Shown one piece after another: positions 17,212 through 27,044 of a stretch of DNA of 64,000 nucleotides; position 1 is the first letter of the stretch, and every line of letters starts with the position of its first letter. The notes beneath the pieces were generated by a model. It was given only the letters and a program-made list of their open reading frames with translations, did not search any database and was not told where the DNA came from. Source of the stretch: K189A clade bacterium (lineage in GTDB: Bacteria > Pseudomonadota > Gammaproteobacteria > Pseudomonadales > Azotimanducaceae); the NCBI GenBank assembly GCA_902565895.1, contig CACFGV010000001.1:62001-126000 (forward strand), written 5' to 3'. Both the position numbers and the translations under genes were made by a program.

Positions 17212-17970
17212 TTACTTGTCGTAAAACGGCACATCGGGATGGTTGTAATAGATGTTCATGAGCGAAAAACGGCTGCCCAAACCTTCAGGGACCGGCTCGC
17301 GTCCGTGCCAGCTTTTCTTTCCGACAATAAAGGCGTAGCCAGAATTCGGTAAAAACGGAAACGTCTTTAACTGTTCAAATTCGCGACGCTTAGTGCTGGA
17401 GATTTTATTGAGCTCACGAATGATCCGACCTTTGAGCGAGCGCTTGTATAAGGTCGTGCCAAACTCTCGTTGACTTTCATCTGCCGGCAAATAGAGCTGG
17501 GTGGTCACAATTTTAGTGTTGATGTCTTTGTGAGGTTGAATCTTGTATCCCGAAGCATCGCGGAACAGACCTGATTTTGGGAACGCCTCTACCTGATCTG
17601 GAATGCTCGCAGATGTTCGCTTAGCCAAATCCGGCGCTAACAACTCAAAGTACTTCTCGCCCACACGCCGATCGTCCAATACCGATTTCAACAACTGCAG
17701 AAATTCCCTTTGCTCCTCGGGTAGCGGCCCCAAGTAAGCGTCATTGAATGGCATCACCTCGCGAGTACTGGTGCCGTCCTGGCGCATGGCGTCACGGTGA
17801 TTCAGAGGTTTGTAACCATTGATCACTGGCAGCAATGTCATGAGATGCTGATACACATCTTGGGGAAAAAGGTTCTGCGCAAAAAGATGAGAAAACGGCG
17901 CATGGGTTACTTCAGCCTCATCCAAGGCCTCTACAAAGTGGTGAACTAGATCATCTTTTTGCCAGCGCAT
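17212..17970 (-). CDS. 2OG-Fe(II) oxygenase superfamily protein
   Basis: 252 aa. The triad is His147/Asp149 (IQPHKDIN) and His222 (KSWHGREP), with Arg234 (GSRFSLMNIYY) for 2-oxoglutarate. The N-terminal half (HAPFSHLFAQNLFPQDVYQHL) resembles small prolyl-hydroxylase-like oxygenases found in surface-polysaccharide loci, but the substrate is unknown. It begins 27 nt after the lysC stop codon on the same strand, so it is likely transcribed with alaS and lysC, in the place where csrA usually stands in related genomes. Confidence 0.82.
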   Translation of the reverse strand: MRWQKDDLVHHFVEALDEAEVTHAPFSHLFAQNLFPQDVYQHLMTLLPVINGYKPLNHRDAMRQDGTSTREVMPFNDAYLGPLPEEQREFLQLLKSVLDDRRVGEKYFELLAPDLAKRTSASIPDQVEAFPKSGLFRDASGYKIQPHKDINTKIVTTQLYLPADESQREFGTTLYKRSLKGRIIRELNKISSTKRREFEQLKTFPFLPNSGYAFIVGKKSWHGREPVPEGLGSRFSLMNIYYNHPDVPFYDK

Positions 17971-17997
17971 GTGTTCTCCTGATCAGTGATCCCGTTA

Positions 17998-19236
17998 TTA
18001 CACGTTGGCGCTTTGTTCTTGATCATGCAATTCAAATTCTGCATGAAGTGCCCGTACTGCAAGTTCCATGTAACGCTCGGCAACGACCACAGAAATTTTT
18101 ATCTCAGAGGTAGAGATCATCTGAATGTTTATATTTTCTGCGGCCAGCGCATCGAACATTCGTGTCGCAACGCCAGCGTGAGAGCGCATTCCAACGCCCA
18201 CAATAGAGACTTTTGCTATCGCATCATCACCACTGATTTCCCGAGCACTGAATTCTTTTGCCATATTTTCGAGCGTTGCGAGGGCCTCGGCAAAGTCCTG
18301 ACGCTTAACGGTAAACGTGAAATCCGTTAAGCCGTCCGCACCGGTATTCTGCAAAATCATGTCTACTTCAATGTTCTTGCGTCCAATTGGCCCGAGAATT
18401 TTCGACGCCACCCCAGGGATATCAGGCACTCCAGCTACAGTGATTTTTGCTTCATCTAAAGCGTGCGCAATACCTGAAACAATCGCTTGTTCCATGTTAT
18501 CCATCTCCATAGTAATCAATGTGCCAGGACCCTCTTGAAAAGTAGAGAGGACTCTAAGAGGCACTTTGTAACGACCAGCGAACTCAACTGACCGCGGATG
18601 CAATACCTTAGAGCCAAGACTGGCCAGTTCGAGCATTTCTTCAAACGTGACCTGATCTAAGCGCCGCGCATCTTTGATGATGCGTGGGTCAGCGGTATAT
18701 ACGCCGTCCACATCCGTACAAATTTCACACTCGTCAGCATGTAGCGCTGCTGCAAGAGCGACTGCTGACGTATCCGACCCGCCGCGACCCAGAGTCGTGA
18801 TATCACCATCCCCATTGACCCCTTGAAAACCCGCCACAACCGGCACCACCCCCTGATCAAGGTCGGCTTTGAGTGTTTGCGTATCAATGCGCTCAATGCG
18901 AGCTTTGCCAAAGGCCGAGTCTGTATGCACCGCAACTTGATCGCCTAAAAGCGATTTAGCGCTTACACCGAGTTGCATAAGCGCCATGCTCAACAGCGCG
19001 ATCGTGACTTGCTCTCCCGATGACAACAGCACGTCTAGTTCCCTTGGCAGAGGTTTGTCCCCACCGATTTGTTGCCCCATGGCCATCAGACGGTTGGTTT
19101 CGCCAGATATTGCAGACACCACCACCACCACATCGTGGCCCGCTTCTTTGTAGCGCGCGACACGTCGCGCAACGCCTTGGATCCGTTCAACATCACCGAC
19201 ACTGGTGCCACCATATTTTTGTACGATGAGCGCCAT
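17998..19236 (-). CDS. lysC: Aspartate kinase
   Basis: 412 aa. Phosphorylates aspartate, the first step toward lysine/diaminopimelate, threonine and methionine. KYGGTSVG at the N-terminus is the kinase signature, LGRGGSDTSAVALA lies in the catalytic domain, and two ACT regulatory domains occupy ~265-405 (KITVAGVPDIPGVASKI and KVSIVGVGMRSHAGVATRMF). This is the lysine/threonine-feedback-type monofunctional enzyme. It begins 1 nt after the alaS stop, so the two genes are one operon. It works in the same pathway as dapC, dapD and dapE at 56.5-60 kb. Confidence 0.97.
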   Translation of the reverse strand: MALIVQKYGGTSVGDVERIQGVARRVARYKEAGHDVVVVVSAISGETNRLMAMGQQIGGDKPLPRELDVLLSSGEQVTIALLSMALMQLGVSAKSLLGDQVAVHTDSAFGKARIERIDTQTLKADLDQGVVPVVAGFQGVNGDGDITTLGRGGSDTSAVALAAALHADECEICTDVDGVYTADPRIIKDARRLDQVTFEEMLELASLGSKVLHPRSVEFAGRYKVPLRVLSTFQEGPGTLITMEMDNMEQAIVSGIAHALDEAKITVAGVPDIPGVASKILGPIGRKNIEVDMILQNTGADGLTDFTFTVKRQDFAEALATLENMAKEFSAREISGDDAIAKVSIVGVGMRSHAGVATRMFDALAAENINIQMISTSEIKISVVVAERYMELAVRALHAEFELHDQEQSANV

Positions 19237-19237
19237 A

Positions 19238-21850
19238 TCAGCTCAGTTGCTCTGTTACCCAGTCTTTACTCACTGCAATCAATTGTTCAATACCTGCTGG
19301 ATTATCGCCCCCACCAGCCCGAGCCAGATCTGGGCGACCACCCCCCTTAGCACCCACAAGGGGCCCTATGGCGTTAATAAGCTCGGGTGCGGCTAGCCGA
19401 TCACTGAGCGCCTTACTAACAGCAACCACCACACCAACTTTGCCGCCTTGAACATTGGCCAATACAAATACGCTGTCTTGAGCTGCTTTCGAGCGCAAGG
19501 TGTCTAGGGTTTGCATAACTGTTTTGCTATCGGCTTCAATTTTGGCGGCTAGGAAAGCGACACCGTTAATGTCCAGGATCGATTCACTAAGGTCGCTGCT
19601 CTGGGCGGCGGCCACTTTCTGACTCAAGGACTCAATTTCTTTAACGAGCGCCCTGTTGTCGTTCACCACTTGAAGAATACGCTCGGCAAGCTCAGCGGGG
19701 TTGGTTTTCAGTTGCTCACTGGCACTGAGTAAGCAATCTTCTAACGCGCGGTTGTGGGCCACCGCAGCTTGCCCGGTAACCGCTTCAATACGTCGAACCC
19801 CAGCGGCGATACCGGTCTCCAATTGAATTTTGAACGCGCCAATATCGCCCGTGCGTTGCACATGAGTGCCGCCACACAGTTCTACGGAATAACCACTACC
19901 CATACTCAAGACACGAACCTCATCCGCGTACTTTTCTCCGAACAAAGCCATCGCGCCATTGGCCACCGCGTCATCGTAGGACATCAATTGCGTGTCGACC
20001 GACGAATTCAACCGCACCTTCTCGCAGACTAAATCCTCAATTTGCGCCAGCTGCTCACGACTGACGGCACCTTCATGAGAAAAATCGAACCGTAGCTTTT
20101 CGGCATTTACCAGGGATCCCTTTTGTTGCACATGATCCCCAAGCACCTGGCGTAAGGCTGCATGCAGCAAATGGGTCGCTGAATGATTGGCCCGAGTTTG
20201 GTCTCGGTTGACTACCCCAACTTCAGCAATTCCAGTGGCGCCAGCACTCACAGTACCTGCGCTAAGCGTACCTATGTGTAAGTGTTGTGCGGCACTGACC
20301 TGGGTATCAGTAACCTGGAACTCGAAGCCGTCGCCGACAATTCGCCCGGAATCCCCTACTTGACCACCAGACTCAGCGTAGAAAGACGTTCGATCAGCAA
20401 CCAAAATTCCTGCATCACCCGCTTTGAGCTGAGATACGCTGTCCCCTGCAGCATCAAATACTGCGATTACATTGCACGACGCCTCCAAGTGCTCATAACC
20501 AACAAATGCCACAGGGTCGCTTACATGGACTTTTTGTCCTAATGTGGTGCTAAAACTGGTAGCCGCACGACCTCTTTGACGTTGGGTTTCCATCGCCTCA
20601 TCAAACCCAGCTAGGTCGACTTTTAGATCAAGTTCTCGGGCAACGTCTGCGGTTAAATCTACTGGAAATCCGAAGGTGTCATAGAGCTTGAATGCTGTCT
20701 CGCCCGGCAGCGTGTCACCACTGATCTGGCCTAATTCACGCTTCAGCAACTCCATACCCTGATTCAGGGTTTCACTGAAACGCGTTTCCTCATCAGCCAA
20801 TGCCGCTGTGATGGATGTTTCCTGCTCTGCGAGTAACGGATATGCCTCGCCCATTTCAGCCACTAAAACAGGCACTAGCTTATGAAAGAACGGCTCGCGG
20901 ATGTTTAGCTTGTACCCATGTCGAAGAGCACGACGAATGATTCTTCGCAGAACATAAGCACGATCTTCGTTACCTGGCTTAATACCGTCGGCAATCAGGA
21001 ACGCACTGCTTCGAATATGGTCAGCAATTACTCTTAGCGAAGCTGTATTGAGTACCTCCTGGGAATCTTTAATGCCCGCGAATTCTCCCGCTGCAAGCAT
21101 AACTTTACGAAAAAGGTCGATCTCGTAGTTACTGTGCACGCTTTGCAAAATAGCCGCCATGCGCTCTAGCCCCATGCCGGTATCGACCCCAGCCTGAGGC
21201 AAGGGCGCAAGCTCACCGTCTGCAGAGCGATCAAATTGCGGAAATACTAAATTCCAAAATTCAATAAAACGATCACCGTCCTCTTCTGGCGATCCCGGTG
21301 GTCCACCCGCAACCTCAGGACCGTGGTCGTAAAACAATTCAGTACAAGGGCCACAAGGACCAGTGTCACCCATAGTCCAAAAGTTCTCTTCCAGGTCGAT
21401 AATGCGCTTATCAGTAACGCCGATTTTGTCGCGCCATATCGCTCTAGAGTCATCATCCGTTGGATGCACAGTCACGGTGATCTTATCTTTATCTAAACCA
21501 AGCACCGCCGTGCTGAACTCCCAAGCCCAACTGATGGTTTCTTCTTTGAAGTAGTCACCGAAACTGAAATTACCCATCATTTCGAAGAACGTATGGTGAC
21601 GTGCGGTATAACCGACGTTTTCAAGATCGTTGTGCTTGCCACCAGCACGCACGCATCGTTGTGCCGAGACTGCCCGTTGGTACCCCGGGTCTACTTTGCC
21701 TAGCAACGGGTCTTTGAACTGATTCATGCCCGCATTGGTAAACAACAAAGTCGGGTCATTTTGCGGTACCAGCGAACTCGAAGAGACAATTTTGTGACCC
21801 CTGGATTCAAAGAAAGACAGGTAAGCAGCGCGCAACTCGGCGGTATTCAT
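19238..21850 (-). CDS. alaS: Alanyl-tRNA synthetase
   Basis: 870 aa, close to the 876 of Escherichia coli. Charges tRNA-Ala. The class II catalytic domain begins with FFESRGHKIVSSSSLVPQNDPTLLFTNAGM-type motifs, followed by the editing domain with zinc ligands HSATHLLHAALR and CGGTHV, and a C-terminal DHHA1 domain with GGGRPDLARAGG. Upstream of the ATG is a clear TATAAT at 21886-21891. First gene of a probable alaS-lysC-2OG oxygenase operon. Confidence 0.98.
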   Translation of the reverse strand: MNTAELRAAYLSFFESRGHKIVSSSSLVPQNDPTLLFTNAGMNQFKDPLLGKVDPGYQRAVSAQRCVRAGGKHNDLENVGYTARHHTFFEMMGNFSFGDYFKEETISWAWEFSTAVLGLDKDKITVTVHPTDDDSRAIWRDKIGVTDKRIIDLEENFWTMGDTGPCGPCTELFYDHGPEVAGGPPGSPEEDGDRFIEFWNLVFPQFDRSADGELAPLPQAGVDTGMGLERMAAILQSVHSNYEIDLFRKVMLAAGEFAGIKDSQEVLNTASLRVIADHIRSSAFLIADGIKPGNEDRAYVLRRIIRRALRHGYKLNIREPFFHKLVPVLVAEMGEAYPLLAEQETSITAALADEETRFSETLNQGMELLKRELGQISGDTLPGETAFKLYDTFGFPVDLTADVARELDLKVDLAGFDEAMETQRQRGRAATSFSTTLGQKVHVSDPVAFVGYEHLEASCNVIAVFDAAGDSVSQLKAGDAGILVADRTSFYAESGGQVGDSGRIVGDGFEFQVTDTQVSAAQHLHIGTLSAGTVSAGATGIAEVGVVNRDQTRANHSATHLLHAALRQVLGDHVQQKGSLVNAEKLRFDFSHEGAVSREQLAQIEDLVCEKVRLNSSVDTQLMSYDDAVANGAMALFGEKYADEVRVLSMGSGYSVELCGGTHVQRTGDIGAFKIQLETGIAAGVRRIEAVTGQAAVAHNRALEDCLLSASEQLKTNPAELAERILQVVNDNRALVKEIESLSQKVAAAQSSDLSESILDINGVAFLAAKIEADSKTVMQTLDTLRSKAAQDSVFVLANVQGGKVGVVVAVSKALSDRLAAPELINAIGPLVGAKGGGRPDLARAGGGDNPAGIEQLIAVSKDWVTEQLS

Positions 21851-21885
21851 AAGATGGACACTTAGGTCGAAAAAGTACGACGCAA

Positions 21886-21891
21886 ATTATA
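21886..21891 (-). promoter_or_regulatory. Candidate -10 element of alaS
   Basis: Perfect TATAAT on the minus strand, 36 nt before the alaS start codon. No good -35 hexamer at 16-18 nt, so a weak or regulated promoter is possible. Confidence 0.4.
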
Positions 21892-22060
21892 GAGGAGAAT
21901 CCTACCAAACGCTGCTCTCCCCCGGCTCTTATGTATCAGCCGTCTTTCCGGGGCAGGCTCCCGGTTCTGCTTACTCGACTCTACGCCCGATATCCAGCCC
22001 CGCGAATTCAACTCTAACCATCACAGAAGCGGGGCCCGCTGCGCAGCTCCATCTCACGCC

Positions 22061-22603
22061 TCAATTGGTGGCAGAGACAATTTCCACTGCTCTTTGCACC
22101 GTCTCTGACGAAAAGCCTCGGCGGCCCAAAAACGATGACAGCTTTCGCTTTGCCTGAAAACGTTGCTGTTGTCGCTCACGCGCATCTTCTGAGCTGGCAT
22201 CGTCATCGTCGAGTTGACGAATTGCTTCAGCAAGACGAGGCGTTGTGCGCAACTTTTTCAGCGCTACTTCGGTGGCTCGCGCCATCCACTGCGGATCACT
22301 TTCATCAAGCAGTTCCCCGCTCAATTCTTTTGCTATGCCTTTTTGCGCCAGCTCTTGAGCAATGTAGCGGGGGCCATAACCCTTACCACTCCGCGCATGT
22401 ATGAGAGCTTCAGCAAACCGCTCATCGCTCAATAAACCGTTGCTTCTAAGGTCATTGATCGCTTGTTGCGCAAGCCGCGGCGCAAATCGCTTAACCAGCT
22501 TTTGTTCTAGTTCTTTGCAGCTGTGTTCTCGCCGCGCGAGTAGGTTCAGTCCGGCATTGTAGACGCGAGCCAAGTCTTTGCGCGAACTGCTATTTTCGAT
22601 CAC
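22061..22603 (-). CDS. recX: RecX, regulator of RecA
   Basis: 180 aa. Binds RecA filaments and limits recombinase activity. Helical three-repeat architecture is visible: LLARREHSCKELEQKLVKRF, LLSDERFAEALIHAR with GKGYGPRYIAQEL, and the final FLGRRGFSSETVQRAV. Lies 64 nt downstream of recA on the same strand, the usual arrangement, and is probably expressed by read-through from the LexA-controlled recA promoter. Confidence 0.95.
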   Translation of the reverse strand: MIENSSSRKDLARVYNAGLNLLARREHSCKELEQKLVKRFAPRLAQQAINDLRSNGLLSDERFAEALIHARSGKGYGPRYIAQELAQKGIAKELSGELLDESDPQWMARATEVALKKLRTTPRLAEAIRQLDDDDASSEDARERQQQRFQAKRKLSSFLGRRGFSSETVQRAVEIVSATN

Positions 22604-22667
22604 TGACTCGATGCTACTTGTATTAGCTGGCTCTCACACACTCGCCGGTCCGGGCGCAGTATCAGTA

Positions 22668-23759
22668 TTAACTCAATCCTTCTTGGGAGGCTTCTGGGAT
22701 CAAGACTTCAGCAGAATCCTCTTCTGAGCTGAGATGCGGCATTAACTGCTGACGAATCGTTGCCTCAATTTCTTCTTTCATTTCGGGGTTGTCATCAAGA
22801 AAGTCCGCTGCATTTTTCCGACCCTGTCCAATGCGGTCACCATTGTATGCATACCACGCTCCTGACTTCTCAACGATACCTTGCTGGACGCCGAGTTCGA
22901 GTATTTCACCCGTTCGGTGAATTCCTGCGCCGTAAAGAATTTGAAATTCGGTCTGACGAAACGGTGGTGCGACTTTGTTTTTAACGACCTTGACCCGAGT
23001 TTCGTTACCCACTACTTCGTCGCCGTTTTTAACCGCTCCAATACGACGGATATCTAGACGAACTGACGAGTAAAACTTCAGCGCGTTACCACCGGTTGTG
23101 GTTTCAGGCGAGCCAAACATCACTCCGATCTTCATGCGGATCTGGTTAATAAAGATCACCATCGTGTTGGCTTGCTTAATGTTACCGGTCATTTTGCGTA
23201 ATGCCTGGCTCATCAATCGTGCTTGCAAACCTACGTGGGTGTCGCCCATCTCCCCTTCTATTTCGGCCTTCGGTGTGAGTGCGGCTACCGAGTCCACCAC
23301 CACCACATCCACAGCCGCAGAGCGGACTAACATGTCGCAAATTTCCAATGCTTGCTCACCGGTGTCAGGCTGCGATACCAGTAGATTGTCCGTATCGACT
23401 CCCAGCGCTTGGGCGTATTGCGGGTCAAGCGCGTGTTCTGCATCAATAAAAGCACAGGTACCGCCGACTTTTTGCGCTTCTGCAATGACTTGTAGGGTTA
23501 ACGTCGTTTTACCTGAAGACTCCGGCCCATAGATTTCTACCACCCGACCACGAGGTAGACCGCCAATTCCCAACGCGACATCCAGTCCTAGCGATCCCGT
23601 CGACACGGAGGGGATCGCCAACTGCTCTTGATCCCCTAGGCGCATCATGGAGCCCTTGCCAAATTGGCGTTCTATTTGCGCTAGAGCTGCGGATAATGCG
23701 CGCTCTTTTTCCGGGTTGTTGTCTGCGCTTTTTGACGAATCTTGTGGTTTTTGTGCCAT
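22668..23759 (-). CDS. recA: RecA recombinase
   Basis: 363 aa from ATG at 23759 (MAQKPQDSS), preceded by GAGG; an upstream in-frame start would add 17 residues that overlap the leader. Walker [10 protein letters not shown], Walker [13 protein letters not shown], the L1/L2 region and the ATP-cap motifs are standard. Catalyses strand exchange in recombinational repair and stimulates LexA cleavage. The C-terminus is acidic ([12 protein letters not shown]), as usual. The promoter with its LexA box lies at 23823-23851. Confidence 0.98.
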   Translation of the reverse strand: MAQKPQDSSKSADNNPEKERALSAALAQIERQFGKGSMMRLGDQEQLAIPSVSTGSLGLDVALGIGGLPRGRVVEIYGPESSGKTTLTLQVIAEAQKVGGTCAFIDAEHALDPQYAQALGVDTDNLLVSQPDTGEQALEICDMLVRSAAVDVVVVDSVAALTPKAEIEGEMGDTHVGLQARLMSQALRKMTGNIKQANTMVIFINQIRMKIGVMFGSPETTTGGNALKFYSSVRLDIRRIGAVKNGDEVVGNETRVKVVKNKVAPPFRQTEFQILYGAGIHRTGEILELGVQQGIVEKSGAWYAYNGDRIGQGRKNAADFLDDNPEMKEEIEATIRQQLMPHLSSEEDSAEVLIPEASQEGLS

Positions 23760-23822
23760 GGTCGTTGCCTCGCTTGCAATGTAAATATTTCGAATATTTA
23801 TACCGAACATTCAGTGCGACCA

Positions 23823-23851
23823 CTGTATATGCATTCAGTAGTTTGGTGCAA
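23823..23851 (-). promoter_or_regulatory. recA promoter with LexA (SOS) box
   Basis: On the minus strand, -35 TTGCAC (23846-23851) and -10 TATACA (23824-23829) are separated by 16 nt. A 16-bp LexA box, CTGAATGCATATACAG (23823-23838), covers the -10; it matches CTG-N10-CAG and 13 of 16 positions of the CTGTATATATATACAG consensus. It lies 64 nt before the recA ATG. LexA itself is not in the window. Confidence 0.85.
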
Positions 23852-23997
23852 TGGTTTTTCGGTGGTTTTCGTCACGACGATAGAATTTCTTACAACCCCA
23901 TAGGCAAGTGTCTGAACGAACGGCCCATTGAGAGACCGCGGTTGACGAAACTGGTTGGCCTGTGTTCACTAGCGACTTCTCACAATCCCACAGTGTC

Positions 23998-26610
23998 ATG
24001 GCCGGAACATCAATCAGCACGCCAACCTTTGAGCTGCAAAACCATACGCCAATGATGCAGCAGTATCTGGCGATAAAGGCAGATTATCCGGTAGAGCTGT
24101 TGTTCTATCGCATGGGTGATTTTTACGAGCTGTTTTTTGATGACGCAAAAACCGCTGCTGAACTGCTAGACATTACGCTCACTGCGCGGGGCCAAAGTGA
24201 TGGGCAGCCTATTCCCATGTGCGGGGTACCTTTTCACGCCGCAGAGAGTTATTTGGCCAAACTCGTTGGGCTCGGGTTATCGGTCGCCGTATGTGAACAA
24301 GTCGGCGATCCCACAAACACCAAAGGGCCGGTTGCACGAAAAGTTCAACGTGTCATCACTCCAGGTACCCTGACCGACGACGGCTTGCTGGCAAGCCACA
24401 GACGTAGCGCGATCTTAGCCATCAACCCAACATCAGCTGGGGTTGGGTTAGGCCTACTGGATCTTTCTAGTAGCCAATTAGAGCTGCTTGAACTTGCCAA
24501 CATTGACGAGCTCAAAGACTGCATTCATCAACTGCAACCAAACGAATTACTGCTCCCCGAGGGAAGCGCCTCGCTGATTCAGAACGGGCTAACTGATGTT
24601 GGTTCTCGGCTTCTTGACGGCGCCCATTTTGCCCAACGCGCCGCCGTAGCAGAGTTAGAGCAACATTTTGGCAGCAATGTGCTCACTCGAACGGGCCTAA
24701 ACCCAGGCGCTCCAAGCTTGGGTGCGGCGGCGGCGGCCCTACACTACGCAAAGTCCACCCAGTGCCAAGATTTAGCGTTTTTGCAGCACATTCTTTTCCG
24801 TGAATCACATGATCTCATTAGCATGGACGCCCATTCTCGGCGTAACCTTGAAATTGATTTACGCAGCAATGGCGCGACAGACCACACCTTATTGAGCTTG
24901 ATGGACACCACGGTCACCGCCATGGGCAGCCGTCTGTTGCAACGCTGGTTGCACGAGCCCAGCCGCGACCTTAACACCGTCCAACAGCGTCAACAGTGGG
25001 TGACTCAAGCGTTGTCAGAAAACGCTTTCCTGCAAGTGCGAGAGACCTTGCAGCCAATAGGCGATCTGCAACGAATACTAACGCGAATCGATTTAGGATC
25101 GGCCCAACCACGGGACTTGGCGCGGCTTCGCGAAACCCTGAAACAACTGCCTTTGGTACATGCGGCTCTTTTGGCTGTGGATCACCCAACCAGTCATCAA
25201 CTGGCCTCTCAACTAACCAACTTTACGGCCTTGGCAGAACGTCTGACCAATGCTGTTGTAGATAATCCGCCAGTTACATTACGCGAAGGCGGTGTTATTG
25301 CTGCCGGTTATAACAAGGAATTAGATCGGCTACGCGAACTCACCACCCATTCCGCAGATTGGCTTGCCAACATGGAGTTGCAAGAACGAGAGAGAACCGG
25401 AATTAGTTCGCTGAAAGTCGGCTATAACCGCGTACATGGCTACTACATCGAAACCTCCAAAGCTGCAAAAGGCGAAGTGCCAGACGAATATGTACGCAGG
25501 CAAACCTTAAAGAATGCCGAGCGCTACATTACGCCTGAACTTAAGGCGTTCGAAGAAGAAGCATTAAGCAGTCAAAGCAAGTCCATGCAGCTTGAACGAA
25601 CACTATTTGGCGATCTCTTGATTGAGCTGGCTCAACATTCGTCACGCTTACGCGATGCTGCAAACGCATTGGCGCAAAGTGACGTACTGGCCTGTTTTGC
25701 TGAACGCGCCAAGGCACTAGATTTTTGTTGTCCCAACTTCTCCGACGAGACGGGCATAAACATACAACAGGGCTGGCACCCGGTTGTTCGTGCGGCATCC
25801 ACAGAGGCCTTCATTGCGAATGATTTAAAAATGAGTGCCACCACCAGCATGGCGATCATTACCGGCCCAAACATGGGCGGAAAGTCTACCTTCATGCGCC
25901 AAACCGCTCTGATCTGCTTGCTCGCATATTGTGGAAGTTATACCCCAGCCGCCGCAGTTACCTTAGGCCCAATAGATCGAATCTTTACCCGCATCGGTGC
26001 GGCCGACGATTTAACCAGCGGGCGCTCGACTTTTATGGTGGAGATGACCGAAACCGCACAAATTTTGCATCAAGCGACGTCAAACAGCTTGGTACTTCTG
26101 GATGAAATCGGTCGCGGCACCAGTACTTATGACGGCTTGGCCCTGGCCTGGGCTTGCGCACAGCATCTCGCACAACAGACTAACGCTCTGACTTTATTTG
26201 CAACCCATTATTTTGAACTCACTACGCTACCCACGTTGTGCAGTAACGTGATGAATCTGCATTTGAACGCCAAAGAGCACGGTGGTGACATCGTGTTTTT
26301 GTATCAGGTCAAAGCTGGACCGGCCAGTCAAAGTTACGGTATCGAGGTTGCTAAACTGGCTGGACTACCTGATTCGGTATTGACAATAGCCAGACAACGC
26401 CTCGCGAGTTTTGAACGCGCCAATCTACAACCCCACCAAGATGATTTATTTGCTGCAGTACCCTCTGTGCCGGAACCAACCACAGACCCGGTGATTGAGG
26501 AAGTTGTAGGAGTACTGCGTAATGCTAACCCTAACGATATGACCCCCATACAGGCATTGGCTATGATCGAAACCCTAAAATCAGCCTTAAAAGCCAACAC
26601 CAGCGAGTAA
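23998..26610 (+). CDS. mutS: DNA mismatch repair protein MutS
   Basis: 870 aa from ATG at 23998; an in-frame GTG 36 nt upstream is also open, but the homologous N-terminus ([10 protein letters not shown]) begins shortly after this ATG. The mismatch-recognition [11 protein letters not shown], with the Phe-x-Glu wedge, is present at the N-terminus. The ATPase has Walker [22 protein letters not shown] and Walker [15 protein letters not shown], and a helix-turn-helix dimerisation region ([11 protein letters not shown]) follows. Recognises mispairs and recruits MutL. Divergent from recA, followed by fdxA as in Pseudomonas. Confidence 0.98.
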   Translation: MAGTSISTPTFELQNHTPMMQQYLAIKADYPVELLFYRMGDFYELFFDDAKTAAELLDITLTARGQSDGQPIPMCGVPFHAAESYLAKLVGLGLSVAVCEQVGDPTNTKGPVARKVQRVITPGTLTDDGLLASHRRSAILAINPTSAGVGLGLLDLSSSQLELLELANIDELKDCIHQLQPNELLLPEGSASLIQNGLTDVGSRLLDGAHFAQRAAVAELEQHFGSNVLTRTGLNPGAPSLGAAAAALHYAKSTQCQDLAFLQHILFRESHDLISMDAHSRRNLEIDLRSNGATDHTLLSLMDTTVTAMGSRLLQRWLHEPSRDLNTVQQRQQWVTQALSENAFLQVRETLQPIGDLQRILTRIDLGSAQPRDLARLRETLKQLPLVHAALLAVDHPTSHQLASQLTNFTALAERLTNAVVDNPPVTLREGGVIAAGYNKELDRLRELTTHSADWLANMELQERERTGISSLKVGYNRVHGYYIETSKAAKGEVPDEYVRRQTLKNAERYITPELKAFEEEALSSQSKSMQLERTLFGDLLIELAQHSSRLRDAANALAQSDVLACFAERAKALDFCCPNFSDETGINIQQGWHPVVRAASTEAFIANDLKMSATTSMAIITGPNMGGKSTFMRQTALICLLAYCGSYTPAAAVTLGPIDRIFTRIGAADDLTSGRSTFMVEMTETAQILHQATSNSLVLLDEIGRGTSTYDGLALAWACAQHLAQQTNALTLFATHYFELTTLPTLCSNVMNLHLNAKEHGGDIVFLYQVKAGPASQSYGIEVAKLAGLPDSVLTIARQRLASFERANLQPHQDDLFAAVPSVPEPTTDPVIEEVVGVLRNANPNDMTPIQALAMIETLKSALKANTSE

Positions 26611-26710
26611 GTCACCATTCCTTGACTCGACAGTATTGGCGTCGGCGCAACGCTAGACAGCTTCATCGCTTTGTTTAAACTACGCCGCTTCTTAATTCTA
26701 GGAGCCATAA

Positions 26711-27034
26711 GTGACTTTCATCGTCGGCGAAAATTGCATCAAGTGTAAACACACCGACTGCGTTGAAGTCTGTCCCGTAGACTGCTTTTACGAAGGCCCG
26801 AACATGTTGGTCATTCATCCTGACGAGTGCATCGACTGCGCGCTGTGCGAACCTGAATGCCCAGTCGACGCGATCTTCTCAGAGGATGAAGTACCCGAAG
26901 ACCAACAGCAGTTCTTCGAGTTAAATGCAGAACTAGCTGAAATTTGGCCGAACATCACTGAAATCAAAGAAGCCCCTGCTGATGCCGAGGAGTGGGACGG
27001 CAAACCAGGCAAGCTGGCCTTACTAGAACGCTGA
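26711..27034 (+). CDS. fdxA: Seven-iron ferredoxin FdxA
   Basis: 107 aa with a GTG start and GGAG 6 nt upstream. Two clusters: [17 protein letters not shown] provides the [3Fe-4S]/[4Fe-4S] ligands with an inserted spacing, and [12 protein letters not shown] the second set. The C-terminal extension ([14 protein letters not shown]) is typical of the Azotobacter FdI/FdxA type. Electron carrier; partner unknown. In Pseudomonas rpoS lies between fdxA and nlpD; here the convergent nlpD stop is only 10 nt away. Confidence 0.96.
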   Translation: MTFIVGENCIKCKHTDCVEVCPVDCFYEGPNMLVIHPDECIDCALCEPECPVDAIFSEDEVPEDQQQFFELNAELAEIWPNITEIKEAPADAEEWDGKPGKLALLER

Positions 27035-27044
27035 TTGGCTGTAG

